Counted from the first letter of the stretch, positions 26,488 through 35,283 are shown. The stretch is DNA of 37,356 nt from Candidatus Bipolaricaulota bacterium (GCA_030550495.1 JAUQPG010000012.1:1-37356), one strand, 5' to 3'. Numbers and translations: made by a program. The notes: generated by a model not told the origin, from the sequence alone.

Positions 26488-28403
26488 AGTGCTTCCTTCA
26501 CCCGCAAGCGCTCCTGCACCGATGGGAAGCGCTCTAACTCTGTGTGGGGCAAGAACTTCGCCGCGAGAAATTCCTCGTAGTAGTGCGGGAAGCTGATGAG
26601 ATCATAATACGTCGCGCTTTGGGCGATCTCTTCACACTTCTCCCAGGCCTCCCGCGACAATAGTGCCATCTTCGCCCCGATGATAGACGTGTTCCCCACA
26701 AAGCGAATCTTCTCTAACGGCAGATCGGGGATCAGCCCAATCATAATCGCTTTCTCGCGGTCGAGATAGTTCCCAAAGCCTCCAGCGAGAAAGACTCTCT
26801 CTATGTCAGCGACGTCAAGGTTGAGCGATTTCATCAAGATCAATGCTCCGGCGTAGATCGCCGCTTTAGCTCGCAAGAGATTCTCGATATCCGCTTGGGT
26901 GATCACGATATCTTTCTCTGTGGCAGAGCGCTGCGCTGGGACGACGACGAACTCTAACATCCCGTCGCGCTCGCGGATGCGCGGGCTCGCTTCGGGGATG
27001 AGCCTCCCAGAGCGATCTATAAACCCAGCTTCTAAAAGCCCCGCGACTAAGTCTATCAATCCAGAGCCGCAGATCCCCTTGGGCTTGACGTTGCCTACTG
27101 TCTTATAGAGCACATTTCCGTCGGGAGAGATTTGAACTCTCTCAATGGCGCCACGGCTCGCTTTCATGCCGCACTTGACGCCAGAGCCCTCAAACGCCGG
27201 CCCTGCCGAGGCCGAGCACGTCACCATCCAACTGAAGCCGTCCTCGCGGCGCCCGATGACGATCTCCCCGTTGGTGCCCACGTCTATTAACATTACGGTC
27301 TTGTCAGACTCATAGAGTCCGGTCGCTAAAATGCCCGCGGTGACGTCACCGCCGACCCAGCCGCCGATCGCCGGGACGCAATAGAGCAGCCCCCTGGGAT
27401 TGATCTGAATCCCGACCTCGGCAGCACGCACCGGCGGGGGCGCCGTCGAGCACGACACATACGGATCGCGCCGGATCGAGCTCGGATCAAGCCCAAGCAA
27501 TAAGTGCATCATCGTGGTGTTGCCCGCGCAGACGACCGCCGAGCAGTCGTGCAACGCAATGTTATTGCGCGAGACCAGCGCTGTGATTAAATTGTTGATA
27601 TCGTTAACGATGGTCTTCTGGAGCTGTTCCAATCCGCCGCGCTCGGCGTAGATGATCCTTCGGGTGACTTCTTCGCCGTAGGCCCGCTGGGAGTTGTACA
27701 TGGCTTCGGCGTCTACGGTGCGCCCGGTGTTCAAGTCTACAAGATGGGCAACGACGGTTGAGGTGCCGACGTCTACGGCGATCCCGTAATTACGAGAAGA
27801 AGTATCGCCGCCTTCAAGCTGTAAGATCTCGACGGTGCCGCCGCGCAGCCCCAACGTCGCTGTCACCTTCCAATGGTTTTGACGCAAGAGCTTGGGCTGC
27901 GCTCGCAAGATCTTCAATCCCATCTGCATGATCGGATAGTCTCTATGCCGCCGGATCTCCCGATAGAGCCGTTGTTGGTCAGCTACGTTATCGTGCAGGG
28001 AGGGCGGGGGCAGCTCCAGATAGAGCTTCTGCACGAGGGGTTCGTGTCTGAAGGAGACCCTCTCTTCTTGGTAGAGGGCGCGGAAGCGCTGTGCGTCTAT
28101 GTCTATTAAGATCTGGCCTTCTTCGGCGCGGGTCTCAGGAGGGACTTCGACTTCGACGTCGCCCAAGACTTTGGTTTGACAGGCGAGCACATAGCCTCTC
28201 TGGATCTCATCGCGATTTAAGAGAGTCGTCGGCGCGGCTTCGATATTGCCGTTCTTGACGATGACGCGACAGCGCCCGCAGATGCCGTCGCCACCGCAGA
28301 TGCTCGCGAGTTCGACGCCAGCGGCCTTCGCCGCGGCTTGGATGGTGACGCCGCGCTCGACCTCGACGCTCACCTCATCGGGATGAAATCTCACTCTGGG
28401 CAT
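26472..28403 (-). CDS. acsV: Reductive activator of corrinoid protein (RACo, ASKHA ATPase)
   Basis: A 643-residue protein that uses ATP to re-reduce inactive Co(II) in the corrinoid protein. The N-terminus is a plant-type [2Fe-2S] ferredoxin with ligands C36, C42, C45 and C75. A linker of about 120 residues follows. From residue 209 the protein has an ASKHA-fold ATPase with DVGTSTVVAHLVDLNTGR, NSQRAYGEEVTRRI, CAGNTTMMHLLLGLDP, VMLIDVGTNGEIVIG and FLAGGFGNYLD. It begins 3 nt after acsC, whose product is its substrate, and overlaps the acsF-like gene. Confidence 0.93.
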   Translation of the reverse strand: MPRVRFHPDEVSVEVERGVTIQAAAKAAGVELASICGGDGICGRCRVIVKNGNIEAAPTTLLNRDEIQRGYVLACQTKVLGDVEVEVPPETRAEEGQILIDIDAQRFRALYQEERVSFRHEPLVQKLYLELPPPSLHDNVADQQRLYREIRRHRDYPIMQMGLKILRAQPKLLRQNHWKVTATLGLRGGTVEILQLEGGDTSSRNYGIAVDVGTSTVVAHLVDLNTGRTVDAEAMYNSQRAYGEEVTRRIIYAERGGLEQLQKTIVNDINNLITALVSRNNIALHDCSAVVCAGNTTMMHLLLGLDPSSIRRDPYVSCSTAPPPVRAAEVGIQINPRGLLYCVPAIGGWVGGDVTAGILATGLYESDKTVMLIDVGTNGEIVIGRREDGFSWMVTCSASAGPAFEGSGVKCGMKASRGAIERVQISPDGNVLYKTVGNVKPKGICGSGLIDLVAGLLEAGFIDRSGRLIPEASPRIRERDGMLEFVVVPAQRSATEKDIVITQADIENLLRAKAAIYAGALILMKSLNLDVADIERVFLAGGFGNYLDREKAIMIGLIPDLPLEKIRFVGNTSIIGAKMALLSREAWEKCEEIAQSATYYDLISFPHYYEEFLAAKFLPHTELERFPSVQERLRVKEALWHSR

Positions 28404-28406
28404 CGC

Positions 28407-29750
28407 TCACGCTTTCCATTCGTTCTTTAAGTACGCGGGGATCCCCGCAGCTTCCTCTGGGCCAACTAAGACCTCCCAGCCCCCTAGGTCTTCAATCTCG
28501 CCTTTGAGCACCGCCACTAAGCCTGGAATGACTAACTTCTTGTGCGCCACCAGGTCCATCACCCCATAGCTCTTCACAGCTTTGACAATGGCTTCCGCGG
28601 TGAGCTTGTCATCGGCGTAAGCATTGAGCACGCCCAGACCGCCTGTGTCCACGACGGCAATGTACGCTGGCACCCGGCTGTTTTCCACTTCGCCCTCAAC
28701 AGTGAAGTACGTGAGCGCGAAGTTCGTGGTGACGAGCACGGGTGACTGCGGGGTCGGCTCGCCAACTTTATAGAGCTTGGCTTCGACGGCGTTGGGCACC
28801 TGCGGATCAGTGAAGATATTCTGTCTCACTGTGAGAATGGGCAGGAGCTGCCAGCGCTCCGCCCCGTCCAGGATGATAAGGCCTGCGTACTTGCACACAA
28901 ACGTCACAGCATATGCTGTCTCTAAGAACGGGTCGCTCTCTGGTATGGAGACCATCACGGGATAGCCCACGGCTCGGAAATTCTTCTCCAGCGCGAGCCG
29001 GCGCAGCTGCGTCAATTTTGCTAAGCCGTCGGCAAGCCCTGAAATTTCGGGCTGGAGCACGAGGTCTTCAACGCCGAGCGATTTGATCTGTTGTGTCAGA
29101 TCGGCAAGCCCTTCGAGCGTCGCTGCGCGCACCGCGAGCGGGCACTTGAATTCTTTGGCTAGCGCCGCGAGTTCTGTAAAATTCTCTTTAGTCGCGGCGC
29201 ACAGCAGTGGCCGGCGCTCGGCGCAGACCTCAAGAGCTGCCTTGAGCGCCTGCGGTTCCGTGCTAGACAAGACAAGCGCCAACGGCGACTTTTCCGCAGC
29301 AACCTTGACGACTTGCGCAAATCTATTGACATCGCTAGTCGTCTGCTCGACAGCAATAGCGTTGACCCCGATGAGCTGCCCTACCCGCACAAACTGCAAT
29401 TGATTGATCTTCTCGACGCGCTGAGTCAGCTCACCCTCAGGGAGATCGTCTCGGACACGGATAGCGATCACCGTGGGGTGATGGAACTTCTCTTCGTGTC
29501 TGAACAAGACGGTCTCACCGCCGAGCTTGAGAGCCCGGTCTCCTGCACCGATAGTGACAGTCCGCATCGGCGGGGCCTGAGCTTCAGAGAGCGCCGCCTT
29601 CGCTTCAGCTGAGACGTGGGGGCATTGCTCCAGCCCGACTTTCTTGGCCGCGACTTGCATGGCAAACGCCATGCACGTTGGGAAATTACAATCCCCACAG
29701 TTAGTCTTGGGCAGATGCTTATAAATCTCTATGCCTGTCAGTTTCGCCAT
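28407..29750 (-). CDS. acsC: Corrinoid/iron-sulfur protein, large subunit
   Basis: A 447-residue gamma subunit of the corrinoid protein. The N-terminal [4Fe-4S] domain uses C18, C21, C26 and C43 (NCGDCNFPTC then EQCPHVS) and relays the activating electron to cobalt. A TIM barrel and a C-terminal corrinoid-binding domain follow. The C-terminal part includes VDTGGLGVLNAYADDKL and LVIPGLVAVLKGEIEDLGG. The frame is open to 29861, but that extension overlaps acsB. The ATG at 29750 gives the family start MAKLTGIEIYKHLPKTNC and has GGAG about 9 nt upstream. It is 13 nt downstream of acsB. Confidence 0.95.
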   Translation of the reverse strand: MAKLTGIEIYKHLPKTNCGDCNFPTCMAFAMQVAAKKVGLEQCPHVSAEAKAALSEAQAPPMRTVTIGAGDRALKLGGETVLFRHEEKFHHPTVIAIRVRDDLPEGELTQRVEKINQLQFVRVGQLIGVNAIAVEQTTSDVNRFAQVVKVAAEKSPLALVLSSTEPQALKAALEVCAERRPLLCAATKENFTELAALAKEFKCPLAVRAATLEGLADLTQQIKSLGVEDLVLQPEISGLADGLAKLTQLRRLALEKNFRAVGYPVMVSIPESDPFLETAYAVTFVCKYAGLIILDGAERWQLLPILTVRQNIFTDPQVPNAVEAKLYKVGEPTPQSPVLVTTNFALTYFTVEGEVENSRVPAYIAVVDTGGLGVLNAYADDKLTAEAIVKAVKSYGVMDLVAHKKLVIPGLVAVLKGEIEDLGGWEVLVGPEEAAGIPAYLKNEWKA

Positions 29751-29763
29751 AGCGATCAGCTCC

Positions 29764-32700
29764 CTACTGAACGATGGGTTCCATCTCGAGCGCCGGATGA
29801 CCCACACGCTGCAAGAACTCGAGCAGCTCTTCGCTGGTCGTGGCATCTTTTTCGGTAGCAATCTTGTCGAAGAGCTCCGGCATCCCGATCTCTTCTAGGC
29901 GCTTCTGCAGCCTCTCTTTGATCTCTTCTTTGAGCTCACTAGGCATCCAGACGAGTCTCTTGATGCCGCCCTCAGCGCTGATAAATTTTTCGCTGGTGAG
30001 ATAGAGCTTGCCTACGCCCAAGAATCCCGGCGTCTGCACGCCGCCGCCGACCTCGCCGGCCATGGTCGAGAACGTCATGCCGATAGGAGTCATGCCGTTA
30101 AACTCACGATTGACGACCATAACCCCGTTGCACTCGGGAAGCACCGCGACGATGCACTCGAAGCACCCGCAGTTCTTAATTAAGAGGCTATTAGCAAAGT
30201 AGCAATGGATATCCGCAAGGGTTATATTGTAGACGAGCTCATAGCGCCTTCTCCCCTTGTTGTCCACCGTCTCAACGGCAGTCACGGTATCTAAGAAGTA
30301 GTCCGTCTCCAGCGCGGCCCGCAGCTGCTCAGCCTCCGGGGCAGCTTCTAAGACCTTCTGCACGTTGGCTGACACGGGCCGCGAGCGACCTGACTGGTAA
30401 TAGTACAGTGTGCTGGGGCTAAGGACCATACGGCTGGCGGGCAGCTGGGCTAGGGCTTGGCCCACCCAGTGCGGCAATACTTCCTCTTGGGTCTTGTCGA
30501 GCTTGCCGTTACTAGGCATCTGACGGATGGCCGACAACACGGCTTGCTTCTCCGGATGCTTGGCCGGGATGACTTCTGCGAACCTGCGTAGGTTCGCCCC
30601 ATGCATGACGATCTTCCATACCGATCCCGATCTTTGGAGATTGCCGACAATGCCCAACCGCCGCAGCAGAAGCTGTAGATGGCGTGCGGCTCGCTCATCC
30701 GCAATGCACATATACCCTTCGGCAATGTCCCACCTTCCTGCATAGCGACGCAAGCGGACACTGCCGTCGCCGTCAAAGACCCCAGCCAAGAAGGCCGCGA
30801 TGTGTGCCTCCGGCAGACTCACCAACCGTCCCAGCTCCCAGCGTCCTTGGCTGCCGACACGGATTCCTAGGCGCTCCGCCAGCAAGCCCAAGACGGAATT
30901 GTTGCCAGAGAGGTGGAAGCAGGGTTTGGTCGGTGTGATCGTGCGTCCGCGCAACGTCGTTGGCTTGCCCGATTTGATCCGCCTCGTCAGACGATACCCT
31001 GGGAAGAGCCGCTGATAGATCTCTGTGAATTGCTCAATCAGCTCCTCATCGGTGTTAACAAAGCTGATAATGCGCTCATAGCGTCCCCGAGGGGTGATGC
31101 AGCCGTCGCTCGCGATCAAGCCCAACACATAGAAGCAATCCGGGGTGAGAGACCCCGGCAGAGGCTTGCGCGATCGGAAGTCTTTGGGCAGAAGATCGGT
31201 GATAGCAGGGAGATGTCCCGGCAGGCGCAGGTGCCGGAGCGCAATTAGGCGCTCGCCCGGCTGGATCTGATCCGCTCGGACCCATTGCAGGCCGTCCGGC
31301 CGATCAACGGCCAGCTCATGGTCCTTGGTCAAGATCAGCTGAGCCCCAGACTTCGTCTCTAGGCAAATCAGCTCGTCGGGGGCCTCGAAGCGCTGCAAGG
31401 CCACCACAGGCTCAGCATGGGCTTTGCCCTCACGCAGCGTCAGAACTTGAGCATCTCGATAGCGCTCGCCGCCTCGGTGCCTCTCGATGAACTCTCCAAT
31501 GGGCATGGGAACGCCGTCAATGATCAATTCCGTATCACCAACCACGCAGCTTGTCTGCGGGTCTTGCATAATAGAGTACATCGAGACTCTCTCTAAATTC
31601 CCGTTGGAGGCGACACGCACGTACTCGTTGACCCCTTGCCATTCGCCCAAGACGGGATCGAGGCAGAGGCCCTTGGGCACGGGTTTATTCGGGCCGTGCG
31701 GGTCCATCTCGTACGACGCCCCACAGTCGAGCCATGTATACGCCCCGCACAAACCTAATCTTTGTGGCGTCACGATGCAGACGTGATTGGGTGCATAGCT
31801 CTGACAGAGAATACAACTATAGAACGTGTCCACGTCTTCGTCCTTCATGCCCATGACGCGCTCGTCGCGAGCACGATAGATCTCACGTGCTTCTTTGAGG
31901 AGCGCTTCGACCTGGGCTTGATCGGTGACAATCTTCACTTGCACTTTGTCAACTAATGCCCCAAAGTCTTCTTTGAATTTTGCGACCAGGACCTCGCCGT
32001 AGTGCTTCAAGCGAAAGCCCTTCTCATACGCTTCTTTGGAGATGCGCACCCAGGGGATGTCGCGCTGCCCAATGTGCATTACGCCGTTAATGCAGCTGAT
32101 GAAGTGATGGATTCTTCTCTCCAAGACGGGCTCAAAGTCCGTCTTGAGATTGCGCCCGGCCACGTCGACAATCACCCCCAAGGGCATGGCTTCGCCTTCT
32201 CTGGCTTGATCTATATCCGGGCCGATCAGCTCGATCTTGCCATCTTCGACCTCGTCCATGGGTCGGGCACGCAACAGCTCGAACGCTGTGCTGTACTTTC
32301 CGCCGAACTCGACATAGAGATTCTCTTTACGCACGCGCTCGCCCTCAAAGCCCGCCCCGTAGGGTACGGGGATGGGGATCTTCGAGACCTTGATCTTGAG
32401 CCCTCGGACCTCAATGGCCTTGGAGACGATCTTATCCAAAGAGACCCCGGAGACGACGTGCTCATACGTACAGATGCCCCTGGGCAGAATCTGGGGGATG
32501 GGCACGTCAGCGATCACGGGAAATCCAAAGTTGATCGCGCCCGCGGCGGTCGCGTACTTCTCGTCGGTGAGGAGCTGCCCTGTGCTGTCGACGTTAGGGT
32601 CAGCGCCAAGCGCCAGCACAAACGCGAAGACGCGCTCCTTGTTATACAGCAAGATCTTGCGCGCAGCGTCGAAGCTGCCGGGCTTGATCCCGCCAAACGT

Positions 32701-33363
32701 CATCGCGGCGCGAGCCGCGAAATTGAGAGCAAAGACGGCTGCACTCACGGGCTTGCCGTAGGGGACTAAGAACGTGTCCCAGCTCATATCAATGCCTTCA
32801 TCGGCTAATTGCTCAGCCATGGAGCGCCCGTTGGAATCCCCAGCGATAAAGACTAAGATATTTCTCTCTTGCAGGGCGCGGGCTAGCTCGACGGCGTCTT
32901 TATTCGTCGGCAGCGCCCCAACACAGGCAGCGAACCCCGGCATCCGGCCGTCTACGAGCTTGATCCCTTGGGTTCTCAAGATCGTGTCGTCGGTGAAACC
33001 GAGCCAGGGCGGCTCCGGTTTATAACTTGGGTCTAAGTATCTCAAAGCTTCGATGATCTCTTCAGCGATCAGCGTCGCGATCCCCGCGTCGAGGGCATCG
33101 CCCAGATACGGGAGCCATAGTCGCTCTTCAGGAATGGGGGGCAGAAGCTCTTTCGCATACCGGAGCGCCTCCTGACAGTCCTGGAGCGTCTCCACCTTGA
33201 GGCCCGTCAGCGCTAAGATCAACGGCAAGTAATACGCCGTATTGGGGAAGCCGATCTTCTTCTCTGGCTTATACGCTGCTATCGCTTCAGCGAGCTTCTG
33301 CTCGGCTTCAGCAACGTACTTGTGAGCGCCACGGATCGCGGCAGACGCGATAATCTTAGACAT
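29764..33363 (-). CDS. acsB: Acetyl-CoA synthase AcsB, interrupted by an in-frame intein
   Basis: The 1199-codon frame encodes a 740-residue acetyl-CoA synthase (605 + 135 residues) split by a 459-residue intein. It joins CO, the corrinoid methyl group and CoA. The exteins carry the N-terminal CODH-contacting domain of bacterial AcsB. The A-cluster [4Fe-4S] ligands are C517, C520, C529 and C539, with spacing identical to Moorella C506/C509/C518/C528. After splicing, CGCFEC follows directly on S605; its Cys-Gly-Cys binds the two nickel ions (Moorella C595-G-C597). The C-extein then has VAVLPECNGVMVVNREF and MTFSTMAGEVGGGVQTPGF. Without splicing the nickel site would be split, so activity must depend on it. 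It starts 3 nt after the FAD oxidoreductase stop. Confidence 0.96.
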   Translation of the reverse strand: MSKIIASAAIRGAHKYVAEAEQKLAEAIAAYKPEKKIGFPNTAYYLPLILALTGLKVETLQDCQEALRYAKELLPPIPEERLWLPYLGDALDAGIATLIAEEIIEALRYLDPSYKPEPPWLGFTDDTILRTQGIKLVDGRMPGFAACVGALPTNKDAVELARALQERNILVFIAGDSNGRSMAEQLADEGIDMSWDTFLVPYGKPVSAAVFALNFAARAAMTFGGIKPGSFDAARKILLYNKERVFAFVLALGADPNVDSTGQLLTDEKYATAAGAINFGFPVIADVPIPQILPRGICTYEHVVSGVSLDKIVSKAIEVRGLKIKVSKIPIPVPYGAGFEGERVRKENLYVEFGGKYSTAFELLRARPMDEVEDGKIELIGPDIDQAREGEAMPLGVIVDVAGRNLKTDFEPVLERRIHHFISCINGVMHIGQRDIPWVRISKEAYEKGFRLKHYGEVLVAKFKEDFGALVDKVQVKIVTDQAQVEALLKEAREIYRARDERVMGMKDEDVDTFYSCILCQSYAPNHVCIVTPQRLGLCGAYTWLDCGASYEMDPHGPNKPVPKGLCLDPVLGEWQGVNEYVRVASNGNLERVSMYSIMQDPQTSCVVGDTELIIDGVPMPIGEFIERHRGGERYRDAQVLTLREGKAHAEPVVALQRFEAPDELICLETKSGAQLILTKDHELAVDRPDGLQWVRADQIQPGERLIALRHLRLPGHLPAITDLLPKDFRSRKPLPGSLTPDCFYVLGLIASDGCITPRGRYERIISFVNTDEELIEQFTEIYQRLFPGYRLTRRIKSGKPTTLRGRTITPTKPCFHLSGNNSVLGLLAERLGIRVGSQGRWELGRLVSLPEAHIAAFLAGVFDGDGSVRLRRYAGRWDIAEGYMCIADERAARHLQLLLRRLGIVGNLQRSGSVWKIVMHGANLRRFAEVIPAKHPEKQAVLSAIRQMPSNGKLDKTQEEVLPHWVGQALAQLPASRMVLSPSTLYYYQSGRSRPVSANVQKVLEAAPEAEQLRAALETDYFLDTVTAVETVDNKGRRRYELVYNITLADIHCYFANSLLIKNCGCFECIVAVLPECNGVMVVNREFNGMTPIGMTFSTMAGEVGGGVQTPGFLGVGKLYLTSEKFISAEGGIKRLVWMPSELKEEIKERLQKRLEEIGMPELFDKIATEKDATTSEELLEFLQRVGHPALEMEPIVQ
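30172..31548 (-). mobile_element. LAGLIDADG-bearing intein in AcsB, inserted before the Ni-binding Cys-Gly-Cys
   Basis: AcsB residues 606-1064 form a class 1 intein of 459 residues. Block A is CVVGDTELIIDG (Cys1). Block B is LTKDHELAV with Thr74 and His77. Two dodecapeptide motifs, VLGLIASDGCI (D148) and FLAGVFDGDGSV (D261), keep their catalytic acids, so the homing endonuclease may be active. Block F is YNITLADIHCYFAN with His448. Block G ends LLIKN, with Asn459 and then Cys+1. The penultimate residue is Lys, where His is usual; many active inteins tolerate this. Residues about 371-400 (including SPSTLYYYQSGRSRP) look helix-turn-helix-like and may aid DNA binding. The junction codons are TGC at 31546-31548, AAC at 30172-30174 and TGC at 30169-30171. 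Confidence 0.95.
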
Positions 33364-33366
33364 ACG

Positions 33367-34692
33367 CTACACCCCCACCGTGTGTACTAATTCTTGGAAT
33401 TCGCGCTCGACAAAGCGCTCTTTGTTTTCAATAATTAACGGCAGCACTCGCCCCAGATCCGGCCCTAACTCTAAGAGCTCGTCTTTGACGGGAGCGATGG
33501 TGACGCGCCGCTCCATGAGAATGCGCAATACTCCTGCGGCTTCCACATCTCCCACGAGCACAAATCCTACGATCGTCTCGTCTTTCAAAAAGATCTTGCG
33601 ATAGATTCCTGGCACAGGTTGAGCTTCGAGCGTCTCGTCGTGTTCGCCAGGATGCCCGCCCAACGGCCCTGGCGTCAAGACGGCTAAGCCCGCCGAGATC
33701 ACAGGGACCCCAAAGAACTGCACAGAGTTCATGCGCATCGAGCCACGATAGATTGTCTCTTTATTGAGCATATTGAGCGCGGCCACGCGCCCCTGCTCGA
33801 CAGCGCAGGGCCAGAGCGCGTTGATCCATGGTTCGCCGCGCAGCACATCGCGCGCTTGCGCCACATCTCCCGCAGCGTAGATGTTCTCGACGCTCGTGCG
33901 CAGATAATCATCTACGCAAACCCCGTAATCCTTGCGAATTTGCGTGCCCTCGAGAAGCTCTAAGCTCGGATCTACGCCCTTGCCCACGACGACGAGATCA
34001 CACGGGAAGACCTCGCCCGACGCGATCTGCACGCCCTCTATCTTCTCTTTCGTGCCCAGCACCGCGACAGGCTTCGCTTTGGTCCGAATCGTGACCCCGT
34101 TCTGTTCGAAAATTCTCTCAAAGATCCGGGCTGAGCTCTCGTCGAGCATCTGCGAGAGCGCGTGGGGCGAGTCTATCAATACTGTAACGTCGACGCCGCG
34201 TTCTTTCAGCGCTTCTGCTGCTTTTAAGCCGACCAAGCCCCCGCCAAGCACCACAGCGCGTTTTGTCTTGGGCAGGCGCGTTAAGATCCCCTGGGCATCT
34301 TCGAGCTTGCGCAGCCCAAAGACCCCATCTCTGTGAATGCCCTCGACCTTGGGGAAGCGCGGCGCAGCCCCGGTTGCCAATAAGAGCTTATCGTACTTCA
34401 GCTTCTGCCCGTCTGAGAGTTCAACCGTGCTCTTCTCTGGAAGCAGCCCTACTGCCCGCGCATGAATCCTTTCGATCCCTAAGCGTTCGTAGAAATCAGG
34501 CGCACGGAAGAAGAGCTGTTCTTCCCCGAGCTTGCCCGCCAGATAATACGAGAGCAACGGCTTGGAGTACGTGATCTTCTCATCGGAGACGACGGTGATC
34601 TGGGCTGTTGGATCGTAGCGGCGCAGGGTCTCTGCAGCGCTGCTGCCCGCAGCCGACGCACCGATGATCACAAATCTCTGAGTCTTTTTCAT
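33367..34692 (-). CDS. FAD-dependent NAD(P)H oxidoreductase (NirB/NADH oxidase-like)
   Basis: A 441-residue two-dinucleotide-fold flavoprotein. The FAD motif IIGASAAGSSAAE is at residues 9-21, the ATGAAPRFP segment near residue 106, the NAD(P) motif VLGGGLVGLKAAE near residue 148, and the second FAD motif YAAGDVAQA near residue 271. It belongs to the FAD/NAD(P)-binding family of nitrite-reductase and NADH-oxidase-like enzymes. No redox-active Cys pair is evident. Its ATG overlaps the stop of the CooF-like ferredoxin gene. CODH-ferredoxin-FAD oxidoreductase sets occur in several CO-using bacteria, so it may pass electrons between ferredoxin and NAD(P)H. The physiological direction is not readable. 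Confidence 0.85.
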   Translation of the reverse strand: MKKTQRFVIIGASAAGSSAAETLRRYDPTAQITVVSDEKITYSKPLLSYYLAGKLGEEQLFFRAPDFYERLGIERIHARAVGLLPEKSTVELSDGQKLKYDKLLLATGAAPRFPKVEGIHRDGVFGLRKLEDAQGILTRLPKTKRAVVLGGGLVGLKAAEALKERGVDVTVLIDSPHALSQMLDESSARIFERIFEQNGVTIRTKAKPVAVLGTKEKIEGVQIASGEVFPCDLVVVGKGVDPSLELLEGTQIRKDYGVCVDDYLRTSVENIYAAGDVAQARDVLRGEPWINALWPCAVEQGRVAALNMLNKETIYRGSMRMNSVQFFGVPVISAGLAVLTPGPLGGHPGEHDETLEAQPVPGIYRKIFLKDETIVGFVLVGDVEAAGVLRILMERRVTIAPVKDELLELGPDLGRVLPLIIENKERFVEREFQELVHTVGV

Positions 34693-35210
34693 TGTCTTCC
34701 CTCCCAGACGGCCGTGACTGGCTCAGCTAAAACTCTCTGAAACTCTTCGAACGTCCCGGCAAAGAGCGCTTCTGTTGGGCACGCTTCGACGCACGCATAG
34801 CGCGAGCGCCCTACTTTCTCTCTTCGGTCCGGGCAGAGATCGCACTTGATGGCTTTGACTTTAGGCGTGATCGCACCATAGGGGCAGCGCATCACGCACA
34901 TCCAGCAGCCGACGCATTTGTCTGTATCACAGACAGTTTGGCCATCTTCTTTGTGCATCGCCCCGGTGATGCACGCATCCACACAGGGGGCGGGATCGCA
35001 GTGATGGCATCCTAGCGAGAGCACGACGCCCCCAATCGCCACACGATACGGCTGTGCTCCAACAGTTTGAACACGCCGGCGCGGCGGCCCAAGCTCTCTG
35101 TTCAGTACAGAGACGAACAGGTCTTTGCTGGGCGTATGCTCGACCGCGCATGCGATCTCGCACGCCCGACAGCCGACACAGCGGCGCGGGTCACAGAAGA
35201 GCCGCTCCAT
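34689..35210 (-). CDS. CooF-like four-cluster ferredoxin
   Basis: A 173-residue polyferredoxin of the CooF/HycB type with four [4Fe-4S] sites: C11/C14/C17/C21, C68/C71/C76/C80, C99/C102/C105/C109 and C123/C126/C140/C144. No twin-arginine signal or membrane segment is seen, so it should be cytoplasmic. AGGAGG lies 5 nt before the ATG. It overlaps the FAD oxidoreductase by 4 nt and follows cooC by 42 nt. It may shuttle electrons between CO dehydrogenase (acsA, 12 kb downstream) and the flavoprotein. Confidence 0.9.
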   Translation of the reverse strand: MERLFCDPRRCVGCRACEIACAVEHTPSKDLFVSVLNRELGPPRRRVQTVGAQPYRVAIGGVVLSLGCHHCDPAPCVDACITGAMHKEDGQTVCDTDKCVGCWMCVMRCPYGAITPKVKAIKCDLCPDRREKVGRSRYACVEACPTEALFAGTFEEFQRVLAEPVTAVWEGRQ

Positions 35211-35224
35211 GACGCCTCCTTTTT

Positions 35225-35283
35225 GCCCCTCACCCCTTGCTCCCCTCTCCCTCTAAGGGGAGAGGGGCTGGGGATGAGGGTGC
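35225..35283. repeat. GC-rich palindromic repeat at the end of cooC
   Basis: A 10-bp perfect stem (35242-35251 with 35258-35267) and a 6-nt loop, flanked by CCCCTCACCCC on one side and CTGGGGATGAGGG on the other. The cooC TAG stop (35253-35255) lies in the loop, so the last residues of CooC (HPHPQPLSP) are repeat-encoded. On the minus strand it shares CCCCAGCCCCTCTCCCC with the copy at 7381-7430 (one mismatch) and more loosely with the copy at 10855-10892. Confidence 0.65.

Noticed and set aside
32002-32769. Long plus-strand frame of 255 codons opposite acsB.
   Set aside because: It is antisense to conserved AcsB sequence, has no recognisable motif or ribosome site, and fits a codon-bias shadow. 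The same applies to the plus-strand frame 13411-14139 opposite hdrA.
29764-33363. A novel multidomain fusion of AcsB with an unknown 460-residue enzyme.
   Set aside because: The insert has all intein splicing blocks, and the flanking exteins join seamlessly into a normal 740-residue AcsB.
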